Source: Streptomyces himalayensis subsp. himalayensis
GTDB lineage: Bacteria; Actinomycetota; Actinomycetes; Streptomycetales; Streptomycetaceae
Length of the DNA stretch: 64,000 nucleotides
Assembly (NCBI RefSeq): GCF_013778455.1
Contig: NZ_JACEHE010000006.1
Location: forward strand, 62,001-126,000
Reading direction: 5' to 3'
Every line of letters begins with the position of its first letter. Within the stretch, counting starts at the first letter, position 1. The translations under genes were made by a program, and so were the position numbers. Under the pieces are notes generated by a model, which did no database searches, had not been told where the DNA came from, and saw only the letters and a list, made by a program, of their open reading frames with translations. This document shows positions 18,314-27,269 of the stretch, one piece after another.

Positions 18314-19612
18314 GTGTCCAACCTCTCCAGACGCGGCGCCCTACGGCTGACCGGTGGCATAGCTCTCATCGGTACCTTCGCCCTGGCGGGCTGTGGCCGC
18401 AGCGGTGACACTGCCGCGACAGCCACCGCCGAGCCCGTCGACACCTCCCCGGCCACCGGCACCCTCAACGTCTGGGCCGCCCAGGGTGATGCCGATGTGC
18501 TCGACAAGGTCATCAAGCCCTTCGAGGCCGCCAACCCCGACCTCGACGTGAAGTTCACGCTGATCCCGAACGCCGAGTACTACACCAAGCTCCAGTCGGC
18601 GATCGCGGCGGGCAAGGGACCCGATGTCGCCCAGTTCTTCCCCGAGTCGCAGGCGCAGTTCCTCGATCCGTCGATCCTGCAGGCCGTTCCGGACGGGCTC
18701 GTCGACCCGGACAGCTTTTTCAAGAGTCTCTGGGACGCCGGTGTGGTCAAGGACGTCGCCTACACGGTGCCCTGGTACGCCTACACCTACGCACTCGTCT
18801 ACCGCTCCGACCTGGCCAAGAAGGCGGGCGTCAAGGCGCCGGCCACGTGGGACGAGATGGTGCCGTTCTTCAAGGCGCTTCAGGGCGCCGGCGCCGGGCA
18901 CGGCCTCGGGGCCGACAACGGCTGGGACATCTTCAACGGCCAGGACGTAGCGATGTACGCCTGGCAGGCCGGCGGCTCGCTGCTCTCCTCCGCCGGTGAA
19001 TGGACACTCGACACGCCCGCGATGGTCGACGCGATCAAGTACAACGCGTCGTTCTTCACCTCGGGCGCCGCCGACACCAGCACGCCCACGTTCCTCGACG
19101 CGCAGCCGTACTTCGTCGCCGGCAAGACCGCCACGATGATCACGGGCCCGTGGGTCGTCGGTCAGCTCGACACCGCCGCGAAAAAGGACGGCTGGACGGC
19201 ATCCCACGTCGCCACCGCACCGCTGCCGGCCGGGGCGTCGGGCAGCGTCTCCTTCTCCGCCGGAGGCAGCTGGGGCGTGCTCGCGGACAGCGGCAACTCG
19301 GACGCGTCGTGGAAGCTCGTCCGGTACCTCGCGAAGCCGAACACGCAGGTCGCGCAGTACAAGGCGTACAGCTCGCTGCCGGCCGTCATATCCGCCTGGG
19401 ACGACCCCGCCATCGCCGACCAGCCACTCCTTGACGCCTTCCTCACACAGCTGAAGAACACCCGGGCCTTCCCTCAGGTGAGCACCTGGCAGCAGGTCGC
19501 GACCCGGCTGGGCAGGGAGATGGAGGCCGTGGCCAAGGGCACGGAGACCGCCGCAAAGGCCGCCTCGAACGTCCAGTCGTACGCCGAGAGCGTCGGCACG
19601 GGCGCGAAGTGA
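18314..19612 (+). CDS. ABC sugar transporter substrate-binding lipoprotein (family 1)
   Basis: A 432-residue solute-binding protein of the CUT1 (oligosaccharide) type. The N-terminus SRRGALRLTGGIALIGTFAL ends in lipobox LAGC and has a twin-arginine-like RR, so it is exported and lipid-anchored. The mature part contains LNVWAAQGDADVLDKVIKPFE, VAQFFPESQAQF and FVAGKTATMITGPWVVGQL, all usual in family-1 sugar-binding proteins. GTG 18314 is preceded by AGGAG at a 6-bp spacing, better than ATG 18296 or 18236. It is the first gene of a plus-strand run that continues with two permeases and catabolic enzymes. The ATPase is not in the run and is presumably a shared MsiK-type protein. Confidence 0.9.
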   Translation: MSNLSRRGALRLTGGIALIGTFALAGCGRSGDTAATATAEPVDTSPATGTLNVWAAQGDADVLDKVIKPFEAANPDLDVKFTLIPNAEYYTKLQSAIAAGKGPDVAQFFPESQAQFLDPSILQAVPDGLVDPDSFFKSLWDAGVVKDVAYTVPWYAYTYALVYRSDLAKKAGVKAPATWDEMVPFFKALQGAGAGHGLGADNGWDIFNGQDVAMYAWQAGGSLLSSAGEWTLDTPAMVDAIKYNASFFTSGAADTSTPTFLDAQPYFVAGKTATMITGPWVVGQLDTAAKKDGWTASHVATAPLPAGASGSVSFSAGGSWGVLADSGNSDASWKLVRYLAKPNTQVAQYKAYSSLPAVISAWDDPAIADQPLLDAFLTQLKNTRAFPQVSTWQQVATRLGREMEAVAKGTETAAKAASNVQSYAESVGTGAK

Positions 19613-19619
19613 TCCGCGG

Positions 19620-20576
19620 ATGACCACCACCCTCGTCCCCGGAACCCGGCGAGCACAGGGGACGCGGCGGACTCCGGGGACGCCGCACAGGGCGCGTCGC
19701 TCCCGGGGCACCCGTCGAACGGCTGTCGCCTGGCTGTTCCTCGCACCGTTCACCCTCGTGTTCCTGCTCTACACGGCGATCCCCACCATCGCCGCGCTCG
19801 GATTCAGCCTCACCGACCTGCGGGGCACGGATCTGCGTCATCCGCTCGCGGTCGACTTCACCGGACTCGAGAACTATCTCCGCCTGTTCAGGGATCAGAG
19901 CTTCCTGCGGGACATCCTGAACACCGCCCTCTTCGTGGCCGTCGGTGTGCCGATGACCATGGGGATCGGATTCGCACTAGCCGTCGCGCTGAACTCCGGC
20001 ATCCGGCGCCTGCGCGGCGTGTTCCGTACGGTCTTCTTCGCACCGGTCGTCACCAACGTCGTGGCGGTCGCACTGATCTGGCAGTACGCCTTCAACGAGA
20101 GCGGCACCGTCAACAAGGTGCTCGGCGCCGCCGGCTTCTCCGGGCCGAACTGGCTGGACGATCCCAACCTGGCCATGCCCGTGGTCATCCTGCTCGGCGT
20201 GTGGCGCAACTTCGGCACTGCGATGGTGCTGTTCCTCGCCGGCCTGCAGGCGATTCCGGAGGACGTGTACGAGGCGGCCTCCCTCGACGGGGCCGGCCGA
20301 TGGCGGCAGTTGAGGCACATCACCCTGCCGCTGCTGCTGCCCACCACGCTCATGGTGTCGGTACTGCTGACCGTCTTCTACCTCCAGGTGTTCGACGAGC
20401 CGTACCTGCTCACGAACGGCGGCCCGCTGGGCTCCACCGAGTCAGTGGCGCTGTATACCTACCACCAGTTTGGATCCGGCGAGTTCGGGTTGTCCTCGGC
20501 CGCGTCCTTCGTGATGCTCCTGCTCGTGGCCCTGGTGAGTGTCGTCCAGTTCCGGCTGCTGAAGCCCCGCGCATGA
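19620..20576 (+). CDS. ABC sugar transporter permease (MalF/MsmF type)
   Basis: A 318-residue permease with about six membrane segments after a basic N-terminal tail. TM1 reads AWLFLAPFTLVFLLYTAIPT, a hallmark of CUT1 permeases, and the EAA loop is YEAASLDGAGRWRQLRHITLP. It starts 7 bp after the solute-binding-protein stop and overlaps the next permease gene by four bases. Confidence 0.9.
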   Translation: MTTTLVPGTRRAQGTRRTPGTPHRARRSRGTRRTAVAWLFLAPFTLVFLLYTAIPTIAALGFSLTDLRGTDLRHPLAVDFTGLENYLRLFRDQSFLRDILNTALFVAVGVPMTMGIGFALAVALNSGIRRLRGVFRTVFFAPVVTNVVAVALIWQYAFNESGTVNKVLGAAGFSGPNWLDDPNLAMPVVILLGVWRNFGTAMVLFLAGLQAIPEDVYEAASLDGAGRWRQLRHITLPLLLPTTLMVSVLLTVFYLQVFDEPYLLTNGGPLGSTESVALYTYHQFGSGEFGLSSAASFVMLLLVALVSVVQFRLLKPRA

Positions 20577-21454
20577 CCGCCGTCGCCGCGTTGGAAGACG
20601 CTCACATGACCACCGACCGGATCGTCTTGCGGCGCCGGTCCGTCTCCCGGCCGCTGCTGTACGGCGCGCTCGTACTGTGCGCACTGCTCACGGTGCTTCC
20701 GTTCATCTGGGTGATCAGCGGCTCGCTGCGCGGTCTCGACGAGATCCGCTCCGACCCCGGTGCCTGGCTCCCGCATGACGTCACCTTCGACAACTTCGTA
20801 CGGCTGTTCAGAACCGAAGGTTTCGGTCAGTTCAGGGTCAACAGCATCGTGGTCGCGACCATCGTGGTGGTCGGCAACATCGTGGCAGCATCGGCGGCGG
20901 GCTACGCGCTCGCGAAGTTCGACTTCGCGGGCAAGCGGATCGCGTTCGGCGCGGTCATGGCGGCGATGATGGTGCCGTTCACCACGGTGTTCGTCACGCA
21001 GTTCGTGATCACTGTCGACATGGGTCTGGCGGACACCCTCGCCGGTATCGCCCTGCCCGGCGTGGCGATGCCGATGTCGGTCTTCATCATGCGGCAGTAC
21101 GCAATGTCGATCCCCGACGAACTGCTGGAGGCGGCCCGGATCGACGGCGCGAGCGAGTTCCGGATCTTCTTCAGGATCTTTCTCCCACTGGCCGGCCCCG
21201 CTGTCGCGACGATCACGATCATGTCGTTCCTCACCTCGTGGAACAACTTCATATGGCCGCTCATCGTCGCCCAGAGCATGTCCACTTACACGCTGCCGGT
21301 GGGCCTCGCCGCCACCAGTCAGGCGGCGGCGCACGTCACCGACTACGGCCTGATGCTCGCCGGTGCGATCGTCGTGATGCTGCCGGTACTCGTGCTCTTC
21401 CTGCTCCTGCAGCGCTACTTCGTGCAGGGCATCGCCGGAACCGGAATGCGGTGA
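20573..21454 (+). CDS. ABC sugar transporter permease (MalG/MsmG type)
   Basis: A 293-residue permease with about six membrane segments. Family marks are TVLPFIWVISGSLR, the GYALAKFDFAGKR segment and the EAA loop LLEAARIDGASEFRIFFRIFLP. The end, RYFVQGIAGTGMR, carries the C-terminal FVxGI..G seen in nearly all MalG-type permeases, so the gene is complete. ATG 20573 overlaps the previous stop (ATGA); an in-frame ATG at 20606 is an alternative. Confidence 0.9.
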   Translation: MTAVAALEDAHMTTDRIVLRRRSVSRPLLYGALVLCALLTVLPFIWVISGSLRGLDEIRSDPGAWLPHDVTFDNFVRLFRTEGFGQFRVNSIVVATIVVVGNIVAASAAGYALAKFDFAGKRIAFGAVMAAMMVPFTTVFVTQFVITVDMGLADTLAGIALPGVAMPMSVFIMRQYAMSIPDELLEAARIDGASEFRIFFRIFLPLAGPAVATITIMSFLTSWNNFIWPLIVAQSMSTYTLPVGLAATSQAAAHVTDYGLMLAGAIVVMLPVLVLFLLLQRYFVQGIAGTGMR

Positions 21455-21524
21455 TCCCGATGGACGACCTGACATACGACCGGATCGACCCGCTCGACGC
21501 GCCCGGCGAGCGACGCGAGACGGG

Positions 21525-21550
21525 GTTCCCCCGGCCGAAGGCTGGGGGAC
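21525..21550 (+). repeat. GC-rich stem-loop just before the esterase start
   Basis: GTTCCCCCGGCC (21525-21536) pairs with GGCTGGGGGAC (21540-21550) across a 3-base loop, with one bulge and one G-T pair. Elements of the form CCCCCGGCCGAAGGCTGGGGG are, from memory, scattered through Streptomyces genomes. Here it separates an in-frame-looking N-terminal peptide (ATG 21460) from the esterase frame. Confidence 0.6.
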
Positions 21551-21557
21551 GGTCACC

Positions 21558-22949
21558 GTGCATGCTCCCGCGGGCACGATCATCGGCCGTCGCAGCGGGC
21601 GCGTGCGGCGCTTCCTCGGCATCCCGTTCGCTGAAGCACCCACTGGTGCACGGCGGTTCGCCGCGCCGGTCCCCCGCGGCCGGTTCACGGAACCCTTCGA
21701 CGCCTCCCGGCACGGTGCCACCTCCCAGCGCGTGCCGCTGTTCGCCACGACCACCGTGCCGGAGCCGTCGGTGCCGGGCGACGACGTGCTGAACCTCGCC
21801 ATCGTCGCTCCGGCCGCGGACGACGACCGCGGGCCCTTCCCGGTCGTGGTGTGGATCCACGGGGGCGCTTTCCTCGCGGGAAGCCCGGCCAGTCCGTGGT
21901 ACGACGGCAGCGCTTTCGCGCGCGACGGTGTCGTCTGCGTCACCGTCGGGTACCGGCTGGGCGTCGACGGATTCGCCCCGCTGGACGGCGTACCCACGAA
22001 CCTCGGGCTGCGTGACCTGCTGCTCGCCCTGGACTGGGTGCAGGAGAACATCGCCGCTTTCGGCGGTGATCCGGACCGGGTCACCGCGGCCGGCCAGTCG
22101 GCGGGTGGCGCGGCGGTGCTCGCGCTGCTGTCGTCGCCCGTCGGCAGCGGCCGCTTCCACCGCGCGGTCAGCCTGTCCGGTGGCACCTTCGCCGTGGGTG
22201 CGGACGCGGCACGCGACTTCCTCGAGCAGCTCGGGAACAGGCTCGGCGTGCAGCCGACGCGAGCCGGATTCGGCACCCGCACCGTGGAGCACATCCAGCA
22301 GGCCCTCATCGACCTGCGGAGCGAGCGGGGCGACGACACGCTCGTGCTCGGCCCGTTCGTCGGCGACGACATCCTGCCGGTGCCCGTCACCGACGGACTC
22401 ACCGTGCACGGACACGGCGTACCTCTGCTGCTCGGTGCGACGGGCGACGAGTTCGACGGCGGTGCCACACCGGAGAACCCTCACCCGAGCTGCCTCTTCG
22501 GCGCTGAACAAGCCTCGGCCGAACTCGCCGCGGCCCGCGCGGCAGGTACCCGCGTGACGGACACCCTGTTCCGCGCCGCCTGCCCGCGCGTAGCCGTCTC
22601 CCGTCGCGACGCCACCGCCGGTACCTGGCTGTACTCCTTCGAATGGCCTTCCCCCGTGCTCGGCGGCTCCGTGCACTGCATCGACATCCCGTTCTTCTTC
22701 GACGTACTGGACGCCCCAGGCGTCGCCGAGGCGCTCGGACCGAACCCACCTGCGGAACTGGCCACGTTGATGCACGCCGATCTGGTCGGGTTCGTCCGCG
22801 GCCGGGAGCCGACCTGGGCGAGGGCGACCGGGACGCTCGGAGACCCGGCTCGCGAATACGGTCGGCCTGGCGTAGCGCTCGTGGCAGACACCACGGGCGC
22901 GTTCGATCCCGTGGTACGGAGGGTGTCCGAGGTGGCGGAGGCGTGCTGA
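21558..22949 (+). CDS. Carboxylesterase type B (alpha/beta hydrolase)
   Basis: A 463-residue type-B carboxylesterase. Seen: the N-terminal RFLGIPFAEAPTGARRF, the oxyanion-hole motif VVVWIHGGAFLAGSP, the nucleophile elbow GQSAGG (Ser about 181) and the C-terminal catalytic-His region GSVHCIDIPFFFD. No signal peptide is seen, so it acts in the cytoplasm, probably removing acyl groups from an imported compound. The start is uncertain: GTG 21558 is used, but ATG 21460 begins MDDLTYDRIDPLD in another frame and could be the original N-terminus separated by the stem-loop. Its stop overlaps the ROK start. Confidence 0.82.
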   Translation: MHAPAGTIIGRRSGRVRRFLGIPFAEAPTGARRFAAPVPRGRFTEPFDASRHGATSQRVPLFATTTVPEPSVPGDDVLNLAIVAPAADDDRGPFPVVVWIHGGAFLAGSPASPWYDGSAFARDGVVCVTVGYRLGVDGFAPLDGVPTNLGLRDLLLALDWVQENIAAFGGDPDRVTAAGQSAGGAAVLALLSSPVGSGRFHRAVSLSGGTFAVGADAARDFLEQLGNRLGVQPTRAGFGTRTVEHIQQALIDLRSERGDDTLVLGPFVGDDILPVPVTDGLTVHGHGVPLLLGATGDEFDGGATPENPHPSCLFGAEQASAELAAARAAGTRVTDTLFRAACPRVAVSRRDATAGTWLYSFEWPSPVLGGSVHCIDIPFFFDVLDAPGVAEALGPNPPAELATLMHADLVGFVRGREPTWARATGTLGDPAREYGRPGVALVADTTGAFDPVVRRVSEVAEAC

Positions 22950-24088
22950 TGTCCGGGATGAACCAGAGCGCGGTCCGACGAGTCAACACCTCGGTCATCC
23001 TCCGCGCGCTGGCGGTGTCGGCCGGGCCGACGACATTGACCGGGCTCGCCGAGCAGGCCCGCCTCTCCCGCCGCACCATCGAGCTCATCCTGGACTCGCT
23101 CGTCGAAGCGGGCTGGGTGACCGAACTGGACCGCGTGCCGACCAGCGGCTGCGCCGGGCGCCCCGCCCGCCGATACGAACTGCGGGCCGAGCACGCGCTG
23201 CTGGCGGCCGTGGGCATCACCACCTCGGACGCGTCCGCGGTCGTCGCCGATGTGCGCGGCCGCATCCTCGGCCGGGCGCACCGGCCGCTGCGCGCCTACC
23301 AGGATCCGCAGGTCACGCTTGACGACGCGGCGGCGCTGGTGCTGGAGGCACTCGATGACGCGGGCGGATCGGCGGACCGCCTTCGAGCCGGTGCGGTCGC
23401 AGGCGGCGGCGCCATCGACGACGACGGAGTCGTGCGGCGCCTGGTGCATACGACGCGGTGGGAAGGCGTGAACCTGCCCGAGGAACTCACGCAACGCATC
23501 CGGGTGCCCTGGTTCGCGGACAACGACACCAACCTCGGTGCGCTCGCGGAGCGTTGGCGGGGCGTGGCCGGTGACCACGACAACGTTGTGTGGGCGATGC
23601 TCGGGAACCGAACCGGTCTCGGCATCCTCATACGAGGTGTCGTGCACCGCGGTCTCGACGGTGCTGCGGGCGAGATCGTCGAGGCGGTGTCGATCCCGAC
23701 CGGCTCGGTCGAGGACCGCCCCGTGGCGTGGCTCACCTCACCGGAACCGGCCCAACGCAGGGTTGCGCTCAACCGGTTCGAAGCGGCCCGGGCCGGCGAT
23801 GCGACCGCGCTCGCGGAGGTCGACGAGTTCGTGGACAACATCGCCTCGATCCTCACGACCTTGTCGTGGACGGTCGCGCCGTCGCTCATCGTGCTCGGCG
23901 GCGGTCTGGAAGACGCGGCCGATGTGCTGCTGCCCCGAGTGCGTGATGCGATGCGCAATGCCCGCACCCCCGCGATCGAGCTGCGCGCCACCGGCCTGGG
24001 CCGCGACGCCGCGCTCATCGGCGCCGTGAAGTTGGCACTCGACCGCATGGACACCGAGCTGTTCGGCCCGCTCGTCCCCAGCGTGTGA
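22949..24088 (+). CDS. ROK-family transcriptional regulator
   Basis: A 379-residue regulator. The N-terminal winged helix (about residues 8-75) reads VRRVNTSVILRALA, LTGLAEQARLSRRTIELILD, then SLVEAGWVTELDR. The sugar-kinase-like ROK domain follows with VGITTSDASAVVADVRG, VPWFADNDTNLGALAE and an APSLIVLGGGLED near the end. The cysteine zinc cluster of many ROK proteins is not visible, and the kinase catalytic Asp lies in an altered context (ADND). ATG 22949 shares its A with the esterase TGA. Lying inside the sugar-import run, it probably represses it and releases DNA on binding a sugar. Confidence 0.85.
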   Translation: MSGMNQSAVRRVNTSVILRALAVSAGPTTLTGLAEQARLSRRTIELILDSLVEAGWVTELDRVPTSGCAGRPARRYELRAEHALLAAVGITTSDASAVVADVRGRILGRAHRPLRAYQDPQVTLDDAAALVLEALDDAGGSADRLRAGAVAGGGAIDDDGVVRRLVHTTRWEGVNLPEELTQRIRVPWFADNDTNLGALAERWRGVAGDHDNVVWAMLGNRTGLGILIRGVVHRGLDGAAGEIVEAVSIPTGSVEDRPVAWLTSPEPAQRRVALNRFEAARAGDATALAEVDEFVDNIASILTTLSWTVAPSLIVLGGGLEDAADVLLPRVRDAMRNARTPAIELRATGLGRDAALIGAVKLALDRMDTELFGPLVPSV

Positions 24089-24175
24089 TCGCGCACCGAG
24101 CGCCCACGCGCCCCTCATCCCCCCGTGGCACAGGTCTCCCCACCAGCACCTGTGGCACAAGACAGGAGTCTCACT

Positions 24176-25702
24176 GTGACCGGCACCCCCCGCACCGACG
24201 TCCTCATCGTGGGCAGCGGCATCATGGGATCCGTCGTGGCCCGACTGCTGCGCGACAGCGATCCGGCGCTGGACATCACCATGGTCGACGGCGGCAGTGC
24301 GATAGGCGAGGCCCCGGGCCTGCACCTGCACGACGTCGAGGACCCAGTCCTCTGGTCGCGCTACAACGAACAGGTCGCCACCGGCATCCAGGGCATGTAC
24401 ACGGGCGCCGAGGTGGTGCGCGAGGTCGCGGACAGCCTCACCGACCTGACACCCGGCATGTTCCACGCGCTCGCCTTCGGCGAGGAGGCCGAGGCGATGC
24501 CCGCGACAGCGCTCGCGTGGAACGCGGGCGGCATGGGCGTGCACTGGACCGCCGCGACGCCCTGGCCCGCCGGACACGAGGTGTTCGATTTTGGCGACCC
24601 GGCCCGCTGGGCGGCGGATCTGGACACCGCGTACCGAGTGCTCACGGTCACGCCGGCCCCGATCGGCCCGACCGAGGTCGGCCGGACGGTGCTCGACGTA
24701 CTACGCCGGCGCTTCGACGGCGTCGGACCGGACGACCGGCGACCGCAGCCGATGCCCATGGCCGTCACCCCGACGGCATCGGGACCCATGCCGCGCACGG
24801 CTCCGGGGACGATCTTCCCCGCGATCGCGAAGGGCGGGGACCCGGCGTTCACCCTGGTGACCCGAGCGCTCGCGACGGCCCTCATCGTCTCGGACGGCCG
24901 GATCGCCGGCGCCCGGCTGCGCCGCATCACCGACGGCGCCGAGTCGGAACTCCTCGCGGATGCCGTGGTGGTGTGCGCCGATGCGCTACGCACCCCGCAG
25001 CTGCTGTTCGCTTCAGGCATCCGGCCCCAGGCGCTGGGGCGCTACCTCAACGAACACGCGTTCATCACCGCCCGGGTGCTGCTCGACCTCGACCGGTTCG
25101 GCATCGAACTCGGCGCCCTGCCCCTGCCACGTGCGGGCGAGTTCAGCACGGATGCGATCTGGCTGCCGCAGAACGGAGCGGCGCAGCCGTTCCACGGTCA
25201 GATCATGAACCGCACGTACGTGGATGAGGACGGCAGCCCCCTTGCGCACTCCGTGGGCCTCTCGCTGTACGTCCCCGTCGAGTCACGCCCCGAGAACCGG
25301 CTCGTGTTCTCCGAGGCCGAGACCGATCTCGCCGGGATGCCGCGGATCGGCGTCGAGTTCGGTTATTCCGACGCCGATCGCGCGCTGATCCGGCGGGCAC
25401 TGGCCGAAGTCGAGTTGATGGCCGAGGAGTTCGGCTCGTTCGATCCCGCGACCGAACGGGCCCTGCTTCCGCCCGGCTCGTCGCTGCATCTGACCGGCAC
25501 CGTCCGGGCCGGCGTCGCCGACGACGGCACCAGCGTGTGCGACCCGGACGGCCGGGTGTGGGGCTTCGACAACCTGTATCTCGCCGGCAACGGCGTGATC
25601 CCCACCGCGATGGCCGCCAATGTCACCCTGACCGGCGCGGTGACCGCCGTACGGGCCGCCCGTGCCGTCGCCGCACGCCACGCCGCACTCACCGCACACT
25701 GA
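24176..25702 (+). CDS. GMC oxidoreductase, pyranose 2-oxidase / glycoside 3-oxidase-like
   Basis: A 508-residue FAD enzyme. The dinucleotide-binding loop is VGSGIMGS at residues 12-19. At 118-125 is GGMGVHWT, matching the GGM-x-x-HWT site of pyranose 2-oxidases, where His (here 123) carries the covalent FAD. The C-terminal active site is SLHLTGTVRAG, then NLYLAGNGVIPTAMAANVT, with the His and Asn of the GMC catalytic pair. There is no signal peptide, so it acts in the cytosol. Pyranose oxidases and the related bacterial C-/O-glycoside 3-oxidases oxidise C2 or C3 of the sugar ring. GTG 24176 with AGGAG at 7 bp replaces an upstream frame start. Neighbours fit glycoside import and breakdown. Confidence 0.85.
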   Translation: MTGTPRTDVLIVGSGIMGSVVARLLRDSDPALDITMVDGGSAIGEAPGLHLHDVEDPVLWSRYNEQVATGIQGMYTGAEVVREVADSLTDLTPGMFHALAFGEEAEAMPATALAWNAGGMGVHWTAATPWPAGHEVFDFGDPARWAADLDTAYRVLTVTPAPIGPTEVGRTVLDVLRRRFDGVGPDDRRPQPMPMAVTPTASGPMPRTAPGTIFPAIAKGGDPAFTLVTRALATALIVSDGRIAGARLRRITDGAESELLADAVVVCADALRTPQLLFASGIRPQALGRYLNEHAFITARVLLDLDRFGIELGALPLPRAGEFSTDAIWLPQNGAAQPFHGQIMNRTYVDEDGSPLAHSVGLSLYVPVESRPENRLVFSEAETDLAGMPRIGVEFGYSDADRALIRRALAEVELMAEEFGSFDPATERALLPPGSSLHLTGTVRAGVADDGTSVCDPDGRVWGFDNLYLAGNGVIPTAMAANVTLTGAVTAVRAARAVAARHAALTAH

Positions 25703-25716
25703 GAGGAATCTCGATC

Positions 25717-26325
25717 ATGATCGACATCGCGAAGGAATACCGCGTGGCGCTGCCGGCGTGGATCGACGACGAACTGGCCGCCGTGCCCGCCGTCGTCCCC
25801 GACCGCGACGACCGGATGCGCCTCGTGCACCGCCTGGCCGACCGCAACTGGCGCGAGGGCAACGGCGGCCCGTTCGCGGCACTCGTCGCCGAGCAGGACA
25901 CCGGCCGGATCGTCTCGGTCGGCGTGAACGTCGTGCTCGCCTCAGGCGTCTCCAGTGCGCACGCCGAGGTCGTGGCGCTCGGACTGGCCCAGACGGCGAC
26001 CGGCGGCTGGGACCTCGGCGGCGACGGCATGGCGGCGCACGAGCTGGTCGTGAACTGGCGTCCGTGCATCCAGTGCTACGGCGCGGCCATGTGGTCCGGG
26101 GTACGCGGCCTCGTGGTCGCCGGTGAGGGCCCGGAACTCGAGGAGATCACCACGTTCGACGAGGGCCCGCTCGGCGCGGACTGGGCCGAGCAGTTCGAGG
26201 CACGCGGCATCAAGGTCGTGCGGGACGTGCTCCGGGACGAGGCGCTCGCCGTGTTCCGCAGCTACCGGGAGGCTGTCGACGGCGACGGTGTGGTCGTCTA
26301 CAACGCCCGCGGGGGTGCCGAATGA
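25717..26325 (+). CDS. Cytidine/guanine-deaminase-fold protein
   Basis: A 202-residue protein of the CMP/dCMP deaminase superfamily. The zinc site is complete: SAHAEVV (His82, catalytic Glu84) and WRPCIQC (Cys117, Cys120). GGPFAALV before the HAE motif and VVARG-like strands after it fit nucleoside or guanine deaminases; the long C-terminal part (about 60 residues after the zinc site, ending in a helix RDEALAVFRSYREAV) is closer to guanine-deaminase-like proteins. It lies between the oxidase and the TIM-barrel gene, overlapping the latter by four bases, so it belongs to the pathway. The amine substrate is unknown. Confidence 0.8.
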   Translation: MIDIAKEYRVALPAWIDDELAAVPAVVPDRDDRMRLVHRLADRNWREGNGGPFAALVAEQDTGRIVSVGVNVVLASGVSSAHAEVVALGLAQTATGGWDLGGDGMAAHELVVNWRPCIQCYGAAMWSGVRGLVVAGEGPELEEITTFDEGPLGADWAEQFEARGIKVVRDVLRDEALAVFRSYREAVDGDGVVVYNARGGAE

Positions 26326-27269
26326 CACGGGTGGAGGACACCACCGAGCCGCGTTTCGCTACGGACATCATCACCTTCTACCACCCGGCTTTCTGGGGCC
26401 TCGAATCAGCAGACGCCGTGCGCGGCTGGGCCCTCGACAACCCCGGGAGTTTCTGGCAGCGGGTGATGGACGCGCTGGCCGAGGCCGGTGTCAGCGGCAT
26501 CGAGCTCACCTTCGCGCCCGGCGACATCGACTCGGCCCTGCGAGCCTTCGGCGACGCACCGTCGTTCCGCCGCGAACTGGAGTGCCGAGGCCTGTCCGTC
26601 GTGAGCGCCTTCATCGCCGCGAGCGAATGCCCCGACTGGAGGCACAGCGAGAACCTGCCCGCGATCGTCGCCGACGCCGAACGACGCGCGACCTTCCTCG
26701 CCGACGTGGGGGCGGAACTCCTCGTCGCCGGACTGCCCATGCGGACGACGTTCGGGACACGCCCGCCCTTCTTCGTCGACGCCGCGTACATGACCCGGAT
26801 GGCCGACATCGCCCATGTGGTCGGCGAGGCCGTCGCCCAGCACGGTGTGAAACTCGCCTTCCACACGGAGTCCAACAGCACGCTCTGGTACGAGAGGGAC
26901 ATCGACCTGTTCATGGCCCTGACCGACCCGCGCTACGTGTGGCTGTGCCCCGACTCGTGCCACATCGCACTCGGGGGAGGCGACCCCGTCGCTGTCGTGC
27001 GTCGCCACTCCCAGCGCATCGCTCTGGCGCACTGGAAGGACGCGGTCAAACCGATCGACGTCGAACTCACCATCGACGAGACGGTCTTTGCCCAGCAGCA
27101 GCCCTACATGACCGAACTGGGCAAGGGCATCGTGGACTGGCGGGGATGGGCCGACGCGATGTCACTCACTCCCGGCGCGGGCATCGTGCTCATCGAGCTG
27201 GATGAGGCGGCTGATCCCGTTGCCGCGCTCCGGGCGGGGACGGCCGTTGCGAAGAAGGCTCAGGCATGA
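26322..27269 (+). CDS. Sugar-phosphate isomerase/epimerase-like TIM barrel
   Basis: A 315-residue xylose-isomerase-like (AP-endonuclease-2 superfamily) TIM barrel. Likely metal ligands are in GVSGIELTF, KLAFHTESN, WLCPDSCHIALGG, ALAHWKDA and the final VLIELDE. The superfamily includes sugar epimerases, 3-keto-sugar isomerases, dehydratases and the catalytic subunit of bacterial C-deglycosylases. The partner beta subunit of C-deglycosylases is not visible nearby. With an upstream ring oxidase, epimerisation or beta-elimination of a keto-glycoside is the most coherent role, but that is inference. ATG 26322 overlaps the deaminase stop. Confidence 0.8.
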   Translation: MTRVEDTTEPRFATDIITFYHPAFWGLESADAVRGWALDNPGSFWQRVMDALAEAGVSGIELTFAPGDIDSALRAFGDAPSFRRELECRGLSVVSAFIAASECPDWRHSENLPAIVADAERRATFLADVGAELLVAGLPMRTTFGTRPPFFVDAAYMTRMADIAHVVGEAVAQHGVKLAFHTESNSTLWYERDIDLFMALTDPRYVWLCPDSCHIALGGGDPVAVVRRHSQRIALAHWKDAVKPIDVELTIDETVFAQQQPYMTELGKGIVDWRGWADAMSLTPGAGIVLIELDEAADPVAALRAGTAVAKKAQA

